A stretch of DNA of 64,000 nt from Bufo bufo (Eukaryota; Chordata; Amphibia; Anura; Bufonidae). This document shows, piece after piece, positions 8,097 to 19,290 of this stretch; the first letter of the stretch is position 1; each line of letters begins with the position of its first letter. The notes under the pieces are model-generated. The model had not been told where the DNA came from. It worked only from the letters and a program-made list of their open reading frames with translations, and made no database searches. The DNA lies in NCBI RefSeq assembly GCF_905171765.1, contig NC_053392.1, forward strand, positions 449,164,722-449,228,721. Direction: 5' to 3'. The translations under genes and the position numbers were made by a program.

Positions 8097-10503
8097 TACG
8101 AATTGAACAACCGCCCTCTTTTTGCATGCGCTGTAGGATTGGTACCCACAACTGTTTCTCTGTGGGTGGAAATTCCTCTGCCAGCGCCCTCAACAGCAGT
8201 ATGCAGCATGTCTCGAAGCAATGGCAGGAAATGCTGCATTTTGACAGCCCTCTGTGATGCTGGTGACATGTCCACCATTTTGTGTTTGTACCGGGGTCAA
8301 AGTATGTTGCCACCCAGTACTGGTCCTTGCCGTTTATGCTTTTTATACGGGGGTCCCTCTTCAAACACTGGAGCATGAAGGCCCCCATTTGCACTAAATT
8401 GGAAGCGGTGGAGAGCGCTGGCTCCTGCTCATTGCCCAGGAGAATGTCATCCTCGGTCTCCTCCCACCATCCAAGAACAACACCAGGGATCCCAGAAAAG
8501 TTTAAAGCCTGCTCTTCTTGCTCCTTCTCCTCCTCCTCTCCCCCCCCCCAGGCACCATCCTCCTTTGACTCCTCTTCAGACTCCTGCGGACTTGTCTCAG
8601 ATGGAGTAGCCCCCATGAGAATTCATTCAGCATTACGACTTCCTCATCTTCCTGCTCCTGTTCCTCGATGGCTTGATCAATGACACAATGCAACGCACTC
8701 TCCAGAAAGAAGGTGTAAGGTACGATGTCACTGATGGCACCCTGGCTGCGACTGAACAGTTTGGTGATCTCATCAAATGGCTGCAGAAGTCTGCATGCGT
8801 CACGCATGAGCAGCCACTGGCGCAGTTAAAAAAAAAAAAAAGCTCTCCAGAACCTGTCCTGCCGCAGAGTTCGCACAGGTAGTCATTATTGGCATGTTTT
8901 TGCTGGAGCAGCCTATCAAGCATATACAAGGTGGAGTTCCAGCACGTTGGGCAGTCAGAAATCAGACGTCTGATGGGCAGGTGGTGTGGCAGCTGAACGT
9001 CAGCAAGGCGAGCCATTACCGTGTAAGATCTTCTAAAATGGCCAGAGATTTTCCTGGCCTGCCGCAAGACATCCTGGACCCCGGGGTATTTGGCAACAAA
9101 TCGCTGCACAACTAAGTTTAGGAAGTGTGTCATTTTGCCCTGTTTCAGCGCGCTCAGTAGATTGGCACCGTTGTTGCACACCACTTTACCAACTGTCAAA
9201 TTGAGCAGGGTTAGCCACTGAACGGGCTGTGACCGCAGAGCTGAAAGGAGTGCAGGACCGGTGTGGCTCTTGGCTTCAAGGCACAACAGCCGCAGCACAG
9301 TAGGACAACGTCTTACCTGGCCCGTCAAATAGGTTCTGAGGAGCTGGGGGGTGCAGCGGAAGAGGCGGTAGCAGTGGAAAAGGAGGAGTCAGCCGAGGAG
9401 AAGACGGAGGATGGAGTAGGAGGAGGAGAAGAAAAGGCAGGCCTGCATGCAATCCGTGGCGGTAACACCAAATCCACATGGGCTCCACGGGTTGCATGCT
9501 TGACAACCATCAGAAGGTTCACCAAGTGGGCAGTAAAAGTTATGTACCTTCCCTGCCTATGTTTGCTAGACCACGTGTCTTTGGTCATATGTATATGTAT
9601 CTTGGCACCAATACTGTGTGCCAGAGATACATTCACTTGCCGCTGAACATGGTCATATAGCTCTGGAATGCCCTTCTTGGAGAAATATTTCCTTCTGGGG
9701 ACCTTCCATTGCGGTGTGCCAATGGCCACAAATTTTCTAAAGGCCTCTGAGTCCACCAGTGTATATGGCAGTAGTTGGCTGGCTAGCAGTTTCGACAAGC
9801 AGGCGGTTTGTCAGTAGCTGACACATTAAAAAAGCCCTCATTGTGGAGCCATGTGCCGGTGTCCTGGGAGCATAAGATGTGAACGTGCATGGTGGATGGC
9901 TCTCTCCAGATACATTTGCAGTCTGCTTTTTGCCTCCTGTGCACTGCGAGTTCTGCCTGCTTCTCCTCTTTCTCCTCCCTATCTGCTGCTCCGTCGCTCC
10001 CTCTAAACTCCCCTCCTCTTCCTCTCTTGTTGGCACCCATGTGATGCCCATCGACACGTCACCATCGTCACCTTCACCACCACTGACATTAGAGATCTCG
10101 GAGTAGACAGCAGCGCCGGGGACCACCCTCTTTGGGCTGATCTGGAAACTGTTGTCAGACCACTGGGTGGCGGTTGCTGCTACCTCCTCTTCCTGATCCG
10201 ATGCAAGAATGGTTGCGCATCGGCAAGGTTTGGGAATGGATGGGAAAATAATTTCTCTGACTCGAGTGGAGGGGCTGTGGTGGTGTCTTTGGGGGTGCAC
10301 ACAGCAGAGTGAGGAGGGTGCTGATACAGAGGATGAAGATGTGCAGAAGCAGAAAGCTGAGTGAGCCACTCAACCAACTCTGGTGCGTCCTTTGACGTAA
10401 TCACACGCACCTTCTCCAACTTCCCACTTAGACTCCGGCCTGGTGCACCTGCCCGACCCTGATCACCCCTGCGGAATTGCCTGCCTCTTCCTCTGCCTGT
10501 CAT

Positions 10504-11340
10504 TTTCAAAATTACCCTGTGACAAAGTCCCTATAGAAGAGCAGTATTTGTGGAAGCAGGTATATCGCAGGACTCAATAAAAATTTTGTGGAAGCCGGTA
10601 TATCAATACCCTGTATCAGTATTTTGTGGAAACAGGTATATAGAACCCAATAATGAGTATTTGCTGGAAGCTGGCAAATCAAACCCGTTAATCGATATTT
10701 GGTGGAAGCTGGTGTATCCACCTCTGGGACCCGCGCCTACAAGTAGAACGGAGCCGGGTAGAGTTGTAGCTGGAGGACCCCGCGTTTCCCGGGATCCGTC
10801 CACCACCAGGCGCAGCTCTCCGCCTCTCCAATTGAAGTGAATGGGAGCGCACCGCGCATGCGCGGCAACCGCTCCCATTAATTTCTATGGGGCCAAAGGA
10901 AATAGCCAATCAAGCGCTCGGCTAGTTTCGGCGGCTCCATAGAAATGAATGGAGGGCAGCCGCGCATGCGCAGTGCACCCTCCTCAACTTTCTCCGCTCC
11001 GTTCTCCTTGTAAGTGGGGGTGCCAGAGGTGGGACCCGCACCTATCATACAATGGGGTCATATCCTAGCGATATGCTCCCATTGTCTAAGATGGAATAAC
11101 CCCTTTAATCAATATTTGGTGGAAGTCTGTATATCAATACCCTGTATAAGAATTTTGTGGAAACAGGTATATAGAACCCAATAATGAGTATTTGCTGGAA
11201 GCAGGTATATCAAACCTCTTAATCAATATTTAGTGTAAACTGGTGTATCACACCCCTCAATCAATATTTTGTGGAAGCAAGTATATCGCACCCCTTAATG
11301 TGTTTTTTTAGGCAACAAGTATATCACACCAGTTGCAATT
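10504..11340. repeat. Tandem ~40-65-bp repeats in the hAT-1 5' flank
   Basis: Units with (a/t)ttttgtggaa(g/a)c(a/c)ggtatatc recur at 10545, 10585, 10620, 10700, 11115, 11150, 11190 and 11270. They lie just upstream of the minus-strand hAT-1 start and are split by a different repeat at 10725-11100. This mirrors the tandem units at the other end of the element. Confidence 0.6.
10725..11100. repeat. G+C-rich MITE-like insertion
   Basis: Interrupts the tandem units. It contains inverted stretches (cctctgggacccgcgcctacaa against ttgtaagtgggggtgccaga; ccgcgcatgcgcgg; tgggagc...gctccca) and ends ggaataacccctttaa, a terminus related to the TIR of the MITE at 32866-33187. No coding sequence. Confidence 0.5.
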
Positions 11341-11991
11341 ACTTATTCCAATAGCATTTGTCCCTCTATCTAGCTGCAGTATTGCAGCAGAACCGTACAC
11401 AACTGCTGCACAATACAAATGCACTATAAAATACTTTCTATGTTAGAAAGTATATTATAAGTATATCACACCCCTCTGTATGTCACACCTATCGATAGCA
11501 CACCTATACCAGTCCTTAAAAGGGCTTTTGTGGCCCTATTAGCTAGCGTTTGGTGTCCCTAACAATCTGTCCATTCTCCACACAGCAACCTCTCCCTACA
11601 CTGGCAAAAAAACTGAATGTAAAATGGCTGCCAGATCGGGTTTATTTATAGGGTAGGGTGTGTGTCCATGTGCTGAAACGGTTTAATTGGCTGTCCTGTC
11701 CCACCTGATGGATGTGTCATGGGTCAAAGTTCTTCACAATGCTAAGAATATGGCGCCAGCGGACATCACCATATGTTCGCCTGTACGGCGAACCACGAAC
11801 TAGCAAAGTTCGCCGCGAAATGACCGCCGTGCAAATCACAAGGCCATCTGTAAATACGAATATTCTGGAGTTTACTACCAATACAACATTTATTATAAGT
11901 GTGACATTTTGCAATGAATATTCAGTATCTGAACAAACATCTTAATAAGGTGGAAAATCTTGCAGTTATGTGATCATTACCTTTTACATAT
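11341..11991. other. Non-coding flank, probably outer hAT-1 sequence
   Basis: Contains short repeats (gtatatcacaccc; tatgttagaaagtatatta) and a gcgaac/gttcgc-rich stretch at 11770-11815. I see no gene; the outer end of hAT-1 may lie here, but no TIR or 8-bp duplication could be fixed. Confidence 0.3.
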
Positions 11992-12379
11992 TGTTACACA
12001 GTGAAAGGTTGTGCCTAGCAAGGCAGGTATTTTCCTCCCAGCATGTGCGGCTGGGATGGTTTCCAGCTAGGTGAGGTCACATACCGGACCGGAGTTTAAG
12101 TCCCAGCCTGGGTTTTGGCAGCACCTGGCTGTCCTTAAATAGGCAGCTGGGCTCAGCATAGATGTCTCTGTTTTTGGAATCTGAGGCTTTGTGCCATGCT
12201 GAGAGCCGCATGCTGGGGAACTTTGCATTGTGTGTGAATTAACACCAAGACTACAAAGTTACGTGCTGTTTTGTGCAATTGCCTCAAATGTGAATAAACA
12301 CTGATGTTTTGAGTTAAGAACTTGTATTTTGCCTCTGTACTGTGCCCGCTTATCCTATCTACCAGAGCGAAACCCCACA
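11992..12379 (+). repeat. Gypsy-B 5' LTR
   Basis: Starts tgttacacagtg and ends accccaca; AATAAA at about 12294. It lacks about 80 bp present in the 3' LTR (roughly 20938-21020). The next bases, attggtggaggatgcgggc, are the likely primer-binding region. Confidence 0.87.
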
Positions 12380-12399
12380 ATTGGTGGAGGATGCGGGCA

Positions 12400-13262
12400 A
12401 GAGTAGTGAGGCTGGCGTGAATGCCGATATATTTTTGGTTTCTGCATTTTTGAGGCACGGTTGTATGTCGTACATTAAACCAGCTGTATTACAACCAGTG
12501 CCCCATGACAAAATGGAGGCTGTTGAATAGGCCCTCATGGAGGCTAATCTGCAGCAGCGAGAGACAAACTTGCAGCAATGCGAGGCTAATAAGCAATAGC
12601 AGGAGACTAACCAGTTTCTGCTACAACACTTGATGGCTTTGCAGACAGCAGGAGCAACCCCGACCGTCCACGATGCCCGGAAAGCAGTCCGTGCCGCAAT
12701 TCCTAAGATGACCCCCGCAGACAACATCGAAATCTACCTGGCGATGTACGAGAAAGTGGCTATCAGGGAAAAGCTACCCCGTGACCAGTGAGGTCTTCCC
12801 TCCATTCCTGTCATCCGATTCCCAGCGGGTTTATTTCGACTTTCCGGCCGATCAAGCGGCCGACTACCAAAAAGTAAAGGGTGAGATTTATGACTTACTC
12901 CACCTCTTGCAAAAGTGGCTATATTCCTGATGCGCTGAGTCCCATGGCTATGCTGGATAGAACATTGGCTTATATGTTCTGAAGGGCTCTGCCACCCCCT
13001 CTCCAGCACTGGATCGGCCATGTGTCTCCTGGCAACGCCCTAGAAATGGTGAACCTGGTCGAGTGCTACAAGGCTACTAAGATTGTTACAGGGGGTTCTT
13101 TTGGGAGGGGGGCAGTCAAACCCCATAAATCTCCATCCCAGACCTGCCGACTTGTACCAACCAAACCCACCTGAGGTGTATCCTCTACGGACCTGGCTCC
13201 GATAGTCTGCTGGTGGTGTTAGGAGCTGGGCCATGTAATAGCTGACTGTCCCCATCAGTTGG
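12400..13262 (+). pseudogene. Gypsy-B gag, SCAN-like capsid
   Basis: Degenerate frames in order: a Gln/Glu-rich coiled-coil-like segment (ALMEANLQQRETNLQQCEAN), then RKAVRAAIPKMTPADNIEIY and LAMYEKVAIREKLPRDQ, then in a shifted frame FLSSDSQRVYFDFPADQAAD, then WIGHVSPGNALEMVNLVECY, and a CCHC knuckle ending ELGHVIADCP near 13245. The capsid part resembles the SCAN fold, which published work derives from a Gmr1-like gag. At least four stops or frameshifts break it. Confidence 0.62.
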
Positions 13263-14257
13263 AACCCATGGATACTAACTATGGCTACCGTCAGTCACTA
13301 TATGCCAGGAAGTTGTGTGCAGCAGGTATCCCAAAAACTCTAAACCACTTGTGCCAGGCGGAGGTAGGAGACACTCCAGTGCAGGCTCTGCTGGACTTAG
13401 GGAGTCTGGTGTCCCTAGTAAAGGCTCCCCTGGTACGGTCAACGGAGTATACTGGCCGGAAAGTCGGGGTCATGTGCATCCATGGAGACTTAAAAGACTA
13501 TCCCACCGCCCTGGGGTCTATAACCACAGGGGCTGCCAGATGGACTCACAAAAAGGCAGTATCCCCAAATTTACACTACGAACTTATAATAGGGAGGGGC
13601 TTCCCGGCACTGTGGCCTGCTGTGGCTACCCTAGCAGAGTGACCCGGCTGTGGGGGGAGACCAGAATCATGGGAACCTGAGACCGGAAGGGCCAGTGGTA
13701 GGGGTAAATGCCACTTCGTGGAAGAGGGGGAGACAACCCCACTAAGTATAATGGTAGGAGATGTGGAGGACTTGCTGCCTGGTCCTGAACTGGCAGACCT
13801 CAATGTCTCAGGGAATAATTTTGGTACCGCCCAAAGTCCAAACCCAACCCTATTCCGCGCCTGGGAAAATGTGTTAATAGTAGATGGTGAACCACAACAA
13901 CCTGGGGCAGAGTCAGTGTTTCCCCATTTTGTGGTTCATCAGGATATGTTGTATCGGGTAAACCAACTACGGGGTGAGCCTATTGAACAGTTGGTGGTCC
14001 CCAAAGCTTATTGCAAGCTTGTGTTAGATCTAGCTCACCACCACGTTCTCGGGGGTCACCTGGGGCTGCAGAAAACTCAGGATCGTATTCTACAGCGGTT
14101 TGATTGGCCCAGCATATTCTAAGAAGTGGAACAGTTTTGTAAGTCTTGCCCGACCTGCCAGATAACTAGCCCCCAGCCACATTTGCGTAGTCCCCTAGTA
14201 CCTCTCCCGATTATTGAAGTACCGTTTGATCGAATAGCTATGGACCTCATAGGCCCA
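13263..14257 (+). pseudogene. Gypsy-B protease and integrase N-terminal part
   Basis: A retropepsin region at 13360-13620 reads ALLDLGSLVSLVKAPLV, where the usual catalytic D-S/T-G is D-L-G, then ELIIGRGFPALWP. After a frame change near 13690 comes the integrase HHCC zinc-binding domain (LAHHHVLGGHLGLQKTQDRI ... FCKSCPTCQIT, with a stop at 14120-14122), then the first core Asp in FDRIAMDLIGPVP. The frame ends at 14257, where Gypsy-A inserted; it resumes at 18532. Integrase would join element DNA to the host chromosome. The substituted protease triad and the stops make it non-functional. Confidence 0.8.
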
Positions 14258-14262
14258 GTCCC

Positions 14263-14922
14263 TATCACGGTCGGCGTGGCTATCACATACGTGACACAGA
14301 GGGAGGGAACGAGGAAGGCCCTGCCCAAGTGAGAGGGAAGATGGTGACCCCTGACTCACCTGGCGGCTGGCACCTGGCTGCCCTGACGTCCCTAGACGGG
14401 TTCCTCACCCGTACGCCGATCACGTGCCTAAAGCCCTGGCTTTCCCTGAGCTGAGCCCTAGGTAGTGAACAGGGCGATGGGAACACTAGTCCGCACCACT
14501 AACTCTAAGGGAAAACACCAAGGGGAGGACAGACAACACAGACTCAACATATATTCCCAGATGGGCGACAACAGGAGACAACAATAAGCCCAACAGGGAT
14601 CCGGAGGGTAGCACTCAGGAACGACACGCAGGATTCACCACTCCAGTGGGTCAGTATAGATGTCCAGGCAGGAAGCTCTATAACTGGCAACTAGAGAAGT
14701 GTGAGGGGAGAATATAAGGAGGTAGGGAGTGGCAGACAAGAAACAGCTGAGGAGGAGAAGCTACGGATCCCTGAGAGAGACAAAAAGGATAGCAAGGCAA
14801 ACACAGAAAACAATCACTAAAAGACAACGTGATGTTTAGATATAGAGCGCGCAGCCACCCGCTGCGACTTCCTGACCCCGGGTATAACGGAGTCAGACGT
14901 GGCTCCTGACACCCTCGTGACA
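14263..14922 (-). repeat. Gypsy-A 3' LTR
   Basis: 660 bp; minus strand begins TGTCACGAGGGTGTC and ends CCGTGATA. Nearly identical to 17867-18526 (one difference noted in the g-c-t-c-t-(a/g)-t-a-a-c stretch), so the two LTRs are young. Confidence 0.9.
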
Positions 14923-14929
14923 GTACCCC

Positions 14930-17160
14930 CCCTTTCACGAGGGGCCTCCGGACACTCAGGACCAGGTCTCTCCGGATGAGAGGCATGGAAAGTCTGAATT
15001 AACCTGTTGGCGTTTACCTCTGACGCTGGAACCCACATTCTTTCCTCGGGACCGTAACCCCTCCAATGCACCAGATACTGAAGAGAGCGGCGGACCCGAC
15101 GAGAATCAACAATTCTGGCTATTTGAAACTCCAGATTACCAGCCACAATGACAGGAGGAGGTGGCAGCGGCGATGGTTCTAGAGGTGGAACATACTTCTT
15201 GAGTAACGATTTATGGAAGACGTTATGGATCTTAAAAGTCTGAGGTAGCTCCAGGCGAAAAGCCACAGGGTTAATGACGGCTACTATTTTATAGGGACCA
15301 ATGAACCTAGAACCCAGTTTCCAAGAAGGAACCTTCAACTTAATATTCCTAGTAGACAACCACACATAGTCATTCACTCCTAGGTCCGGACCTGGCGACC
15401 GTTTCTTATCGGCCATGCATTTATATTTACCACTCATCTTTTTCAAGTTAACTTGCACCTTCTGCCATACCGATGAAAGAGATGAAGAAAACCTTTCCTC
15501 TTCGGGAACCCCAGAAGACCCCCCTCTTTGAAAGTACAAAATTGGGGATGAAAACCGTATGCACCAAGGAATGGTGACTTGCCAGTGGACTCCTGATAAT
15601 GATTATTTATGGCAAACTCAGCTAACGGTAAATATGATGACCACAACTCTTGGTTTTCAGACACAAAACACCTTAAATATGTTTCTAGGTTTTGGTTGGT
15701 ACGCTCAGTCTGTCCATTCGACTGAGGATGGAAAGCTGAGGAAAAGGACAAGTGAACCCCCAAACGGGAACAAAAAGCTTTCCAAAACTTAGAAATAAAC
15801 TGGGTTCCCCGATCCGAAACCACATCGGAAGGGACCCCGTGAAGCTTCACGATTTCACTGATAAACACCTGAGCGAGAGTTTTAGCATTAGGAAGTGCGG
15901 GTAGCGCAATAAAGTGTACCATTTTGCTAAACCTGTCTACTACTACCAAGATAACTGTTTTACCCGCCGACAACGGTAAGTCAGTGATGAAATCCATTGA
16001 CAGATGTGTCCATGGCCTATTGGGGATGAAAAGTGGCAATAAAGACCCTGCTGGACGTGTATGAGAGACTTTCGCGCGTGCACAAGTAGAACAAGTAGAC
16101 ACGAAATCCATTACATCCTGACGCAACCTTGGCCACCAAAAACGACGAGATAAAAGCTCCAAGGTTGCTTTACTACCCGGGTGTCCAGCAAGTGCCGAAT
16201 TATGATGTTCTTTTAATAATTCAAGACGCAGGTTTAACGGTACAAACAATTTCTCTGAGGGGCAAGAGGCCGGGGCGTCCCCCTGAGCCTCTAACACCTT
16301 TCCCTCTAGAACAGAGTGTACAGCAGAGACAACCACACCTCTTTGTAAAATAGGTACCGGATCACAAACATTACCCCCTCCAGGGAAACTACGAGATAAT
16401 GCGTCTGCCTTGGTATTTTTTGCCCCAGGACGATAGGTGATTACAAAGTTAAATCTGGTAAAGAATAGCGACCACCTAGCTTGTCTAGGGGTGAGACGCT
16501 TAGCCGATTCTAGGTACAGAAGGTTCTTGTGATCCGTAATCACCGTGACGGGGTGGATTGCTCCCTCTAAGAAGTGACGCCACTCTTCAAGCGCCAGTTT
16601 AATCGCCAACAGTTCCCTATTTCCAATATCATAATTCTTCTCCGCAGAAGATCATTTTTGGAAAAGAAAGCGCAAGGACGGCATTTGCCAGGAGACGGAC
16701 CCTGAGACAATACAGCTCCCACTCCCACCTCTGACGCATCTACCTCGACAATAAAAGGCTGGGAGACATCAGGTTGAATTAGAACAGGTGCCGAGGTAAA
16801 CCTCTCCTTTAGAGAGGAAAATGCATCTTTAGCGGCGACAGACCATTTGGAAAAATCCGTCCCCTTCCTAGTCATGTCGGTAAGGGGTTTAACGATCACT
16901 GAATAATTTTTAATGAACTTTCTATAGAAATTAGCGAAACCCAAAAACCGTTGTAGGGCTTTAAGGTTCTCAGGAAGATCCCAATCTAAAATTGCCTGGA
17001 CCTTCCCAGGATCCATGCGGAAACCTAAAGCAGACAATAGATATCCCAGGAACTGTAATTCCTGAACAGCGAAGACACATTTTTCAATTGATTTCATCAC
17101 TGACTTACCGTTGTCGGCGGGTAAAACAGTTATCTTGGTAGTAGTAGACAGGTTTAGCAA
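14930..17160 (-). pseudogene. Gypsy-A pol fragment: RT C-terminus, RNase H, integrase, chromodomain
   Basis: Minus strand from about 17090. RT thumb and RNase H start: [57 protein letters not shown]. After a frameshift near 16620 come EEWRHFLEGAIHPVTVITDH and KADALSRSFPGGGN, the integrase zinc finger (HHNSALAGHPGSKATLELL ... CSTCARAK), the core D,D(35)E residues (SMDFITDLP, SDRGTQF, HPQSNGQTERTNQN), then after a frameshift at 15530 the GPY-like part and a chromodomain (LQYLVHWRGYGPEERMWVP). The frame runs over the polypurine tract into the LTR. Chromodomains direct integration to heterochromatin. The RT catalytic YxDD region is absent. Confidence 0.88.
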
Positions 17161-17681
17161 AATGGTACACTTTATTGCGCTACCCGCACTTCCTAATGCT
17201 AAAACTCTCGCTCAGGTGTTTATCAGTGAAATCGTGAAGCTTCACGGGGTCCCTTCTGATGTGGTTTCGGATCGGGGAACCCAGTTTATTTCTAAGTTTT
17301 GGAAAGCTTTTTGTTCCCGTTTGGGGGTTCACTTGTCCTTTTCCTCAGCTTTCCATCCTCAGTCGAATGGACAGACTGAGCGTACCAACCAAAACCTAGA
17401 AACATATTTAAGGTGTTTTGTGTCTGAAAACCAAGAGTTGTGGTCATCATATTTACCGTTAGCTGAGTTTGCCATAAATAATCATTATCAGGAGTCCACT
17501 GGCAAGTCACCATTCCTTGGTGCATACGGTTTTCATCCCCAATTTTGTACTTTCAAAGAGGGGGGGTCTTCTGGGGTTCCCGAAGAGGAAAGGTTTTCTT
17601 CATCTCTTTCATCGGTATGGCAGAAGGTGCAAGTTAACTTGAAAAAGATGAGTGGTAAATATAAATGCATGGCCGATAAGA
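17092..17681 (+). pseudogene. Inverted duplicate of the Gypsy-A integrase region
   Basis: Plus-strand copy of the reverse complement of 15400-15985, with the core (VSDRGTQFISKFWKAF, HPQSNGQTERTNQN) and FKEGGSSGVPEEERFSSS in one open frame. It has seven G at 17549-17556 where the minus copy has six, so this copy keeps the frame that the other has lost. It joins the partial LTR at the shared word aagaaac, and joins the RT fragment near 17091 at a few shared bases. Confidence 0.9.
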
Positions 17682-17862
17682 AACAGCTGAGGAGGAGAAG
17701 CTACGGATCCCTGAGAGAGACAAAAAGGATAGCAAGGCAAACACAGAAAACAATCACTAAAAGACAACGTGATGTTTAGATATAGAGCGCGCAGCCACCC
17801 GCTGCGACTTCCTGACCCCGGGTATAACGGAGTCAGACGTGGCTCCTGACACCCTCGTGACA
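17682..17862 (-). repeat. Partial Gypsy-A LTR (U3 start)
   Basis: Identical to 14742-14922. Read on the minus strand, the complete LTR (18526-17867) is followed by TTAC and then directly by this U3 start (17862), resembling a two-LTR junction with four extra bases. Confidence 0.88.
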
Positions 17863-17866
17863 GTAA

Positions 17867-18526
17867 TATCACGGTCGGCGTGGCTATCACATACGTGACA
17901 CAGAGGGAGGGAACGAGGAAGGCCCTGCCCAAGTGAGAGGGAAGATGGTGACCCCTGACTCACCTGGCGGCTGGCACCTGGCTGCCCTGACGTCCCTAGA
18001 CGGGTTCCTCACCCGTACGCCGATCACGTGCCTAAAGCCCTGGCTTTCCCTGAGCTGAGCCCTAGGTAGTGAACAGGGCGATGGGAACACTAGTCCGCAC
18101 CACTAACTCTAAGGGAAAACACCAAGGGGAGGACAGACAACACAGACTCAACATATATTCCCAGATGGGCGACAACAGGAGACAACAATAAGCCCAACAG
18201 GGATCCGGAGGGTAGCACTCAGGAACGACACGCAGGATTCACCACTCCAGTGGGTCAGTATAGATGTCCAGGCAGGAAGCTCTGTAACTGGCAACTAGAG
18301 AAGTGTGAGGGGAGAATATAAGGAGGTAGGGAGTGGCAGACAAGAAACAGCTGAGGAGGAGAAGCTACGGATCCCTGAGAGAGACAAAAAGGATAGCAAG
18401 GCAAACACAGAAAACAATCACTAAAAGACAACGTGATGTTTAGATATAGAGCGCGCAGCCACCCGCTGCGACTTCCTGACCCCGGGTATAACGGAGTCAG
18501 ACGTGGCTCCTGACACCCTCGTGACA
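17867..18526 (-). repeat. Gypsy-A 5' LTR
   Basis: Full 660-bp copy of 14263-14922. Where a primer-binding site and gag should follow on the minus strand, there is only TTAC and the partial LTR. Confidence 0.9.
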
Positions 18527-18531
18527 GTCCC

Positions 18532-19290
18532 ACAGTCTGCCGGACGGCATCAACACATCTTAGTCATTCTAGACTACACCACTCTGTACTCCAGGCGGTG
18601 CCACTGCGACATACATCGGCCAAACTCATAGCTAAGGAGTTAATGGAGATGTTTTCCCGAGTAGGACTACCTAAAGAGATTCTGACCGACCAAGGGACCC
18701 CTTTTATGTCCAAGGTGATGAGTGAACTCTGTAAGTTGCTGCACATAAAACAACTACGGACGTCCGTTTACCATCCGCAAATGGACGGTCTGGTAGAACG
18801 GTTTAACCAAACATTAAAAAATATGTTGAAAAAGGTAGTGTCTAAAGATGGGAAGGACTGGGACCTCCTTCTGCCCTATCTCATGTTCATAGTGCAAGAG
18901 GTACCCCAGGCCTCTACTGGGTTCTCGCACTTCGAACTGCTATATGGCAGACACCCTCGCGGTCTCTTGGACGTGGCCAAAGAGGAGTGGGAACAACAAC
19001 CCACTCCACATACATTACCCAGATGCAAGATCGTATAGAGACAGTGTTGCCTCTTGTTAGGGAAAATATGGAGGCAGCTCAGGGTCCGAATCTTTAACCT
19101 GGGTGATTGGGTTTTGCTTCTGGTGCTGACCGTGGACAGTAAGTTCCTGGCTAGGTGGCAGGGGCTCTACGAGGTGCTCAAGAAATTTGGAGATGTAAAC
19201 TACAAGGTACACCAGCCAGGGCGGCGAAAGCCGGAGCAGGTTTACCATGTGAATTTACTCAAACCGTGGAAAGATAGGGAAACCTGTACA
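18532..19290 (+). pseudogene. Gypsy-B integrase, second part
   Basis: Continues the frame broken at 14257: PQSAGRHQHILVILDYTT, then RHTSAKLIAKELMEMFSRVG, the second catalytic Asp in EILTDQGTPFMSKVMSELCK, the Glu in HPQMDGLVERFNQTLKN, and TGFSHFELLYGRHPRG. After a stop at 19036 a GPY/F-type tail follows (FLARWQGLYEVLKKFGDVNY ... YHVNLLKPWKD). Removing Gypsy-A and one gtccc rejoins the codons exactly. The catalytic residues are preserved; the nonsense codon and frame changes inactivate it. Confidence 0.85.

Larger units (their letters stand above)
6395..10503 (-). pseudogene. hAT-superfamily transposase, decayed and interrupted (hAT-1)
   Basis: Minus strand. An N-terminal basic segment starts at the ATG at 10503 (MTGRGRGRQFRRG), then ELVEWLTQ. 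The core follows: AFRKFVAIGTPQWKVPRRKY (about 9740), HIHMTKDTWSSKHRQGRYIT (about 9590), FLNLVVQRFVAKYPGVQDVL (about 9100) and CPTCWNSTLYMLDRLLQQ (about 8930). The C-terminal part has MGAFMLQCLKRDPRIKSING and, after two insertions, the dimerisation region LGFPSSSVLSERTFSAAGR, ILTDKRTRLAHDSVDYLIFL and a stop at 6397-6395. hAT transposases excise and insert their own element with 8-bp target duplications. Frame changes occur near 9330, 8810 and 8620, an oligo-A/T run breaks the frame near 8830, and a Tc1 copy and a PLE fragment split the C-terminus. Non-functional. Confidence 0.82.
14263..18526 (-). mobile_element. Gypsy-A, rearranged chromodomain Ty3/gypsy element
   Basis: Flanked by the 5-bp duplication gtccc (14258-14262 and 18527-18531), and inserted in the Gypsy-B integrase. 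Minus strand, left to right in the window: 3' LTR, polypurine tract (14923-14936, AAAGGGGGGGTAC), chromodomain, integrase, RNase H, partial RT. Then come an inverted plus-strand duplicate of the integrase (17092-17681), a partial LTR (17682-17862), the bases gtaa, and a complete LTR. No gag, no protease and only part of RT remain, so it is defective. The flanking duplication shows it integrated in this form, or was rearranged within its ends afterwards. Confidence 0.88.

Noticed and set aside
8058..8683. Plus-strand frames of 106-133 codons
   Set aside because: Antisense of the hAT-1 transposase C-terminus, which has the recognisable domain sequence on the minus strand.
15559..15792. Plus-strand 77-codon frame, also seen inverted at 17292-17525
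   Set aside because: Antisense of the Gypsy-A integrase; it appears twice only because that region is duplicated in inverted orientation.
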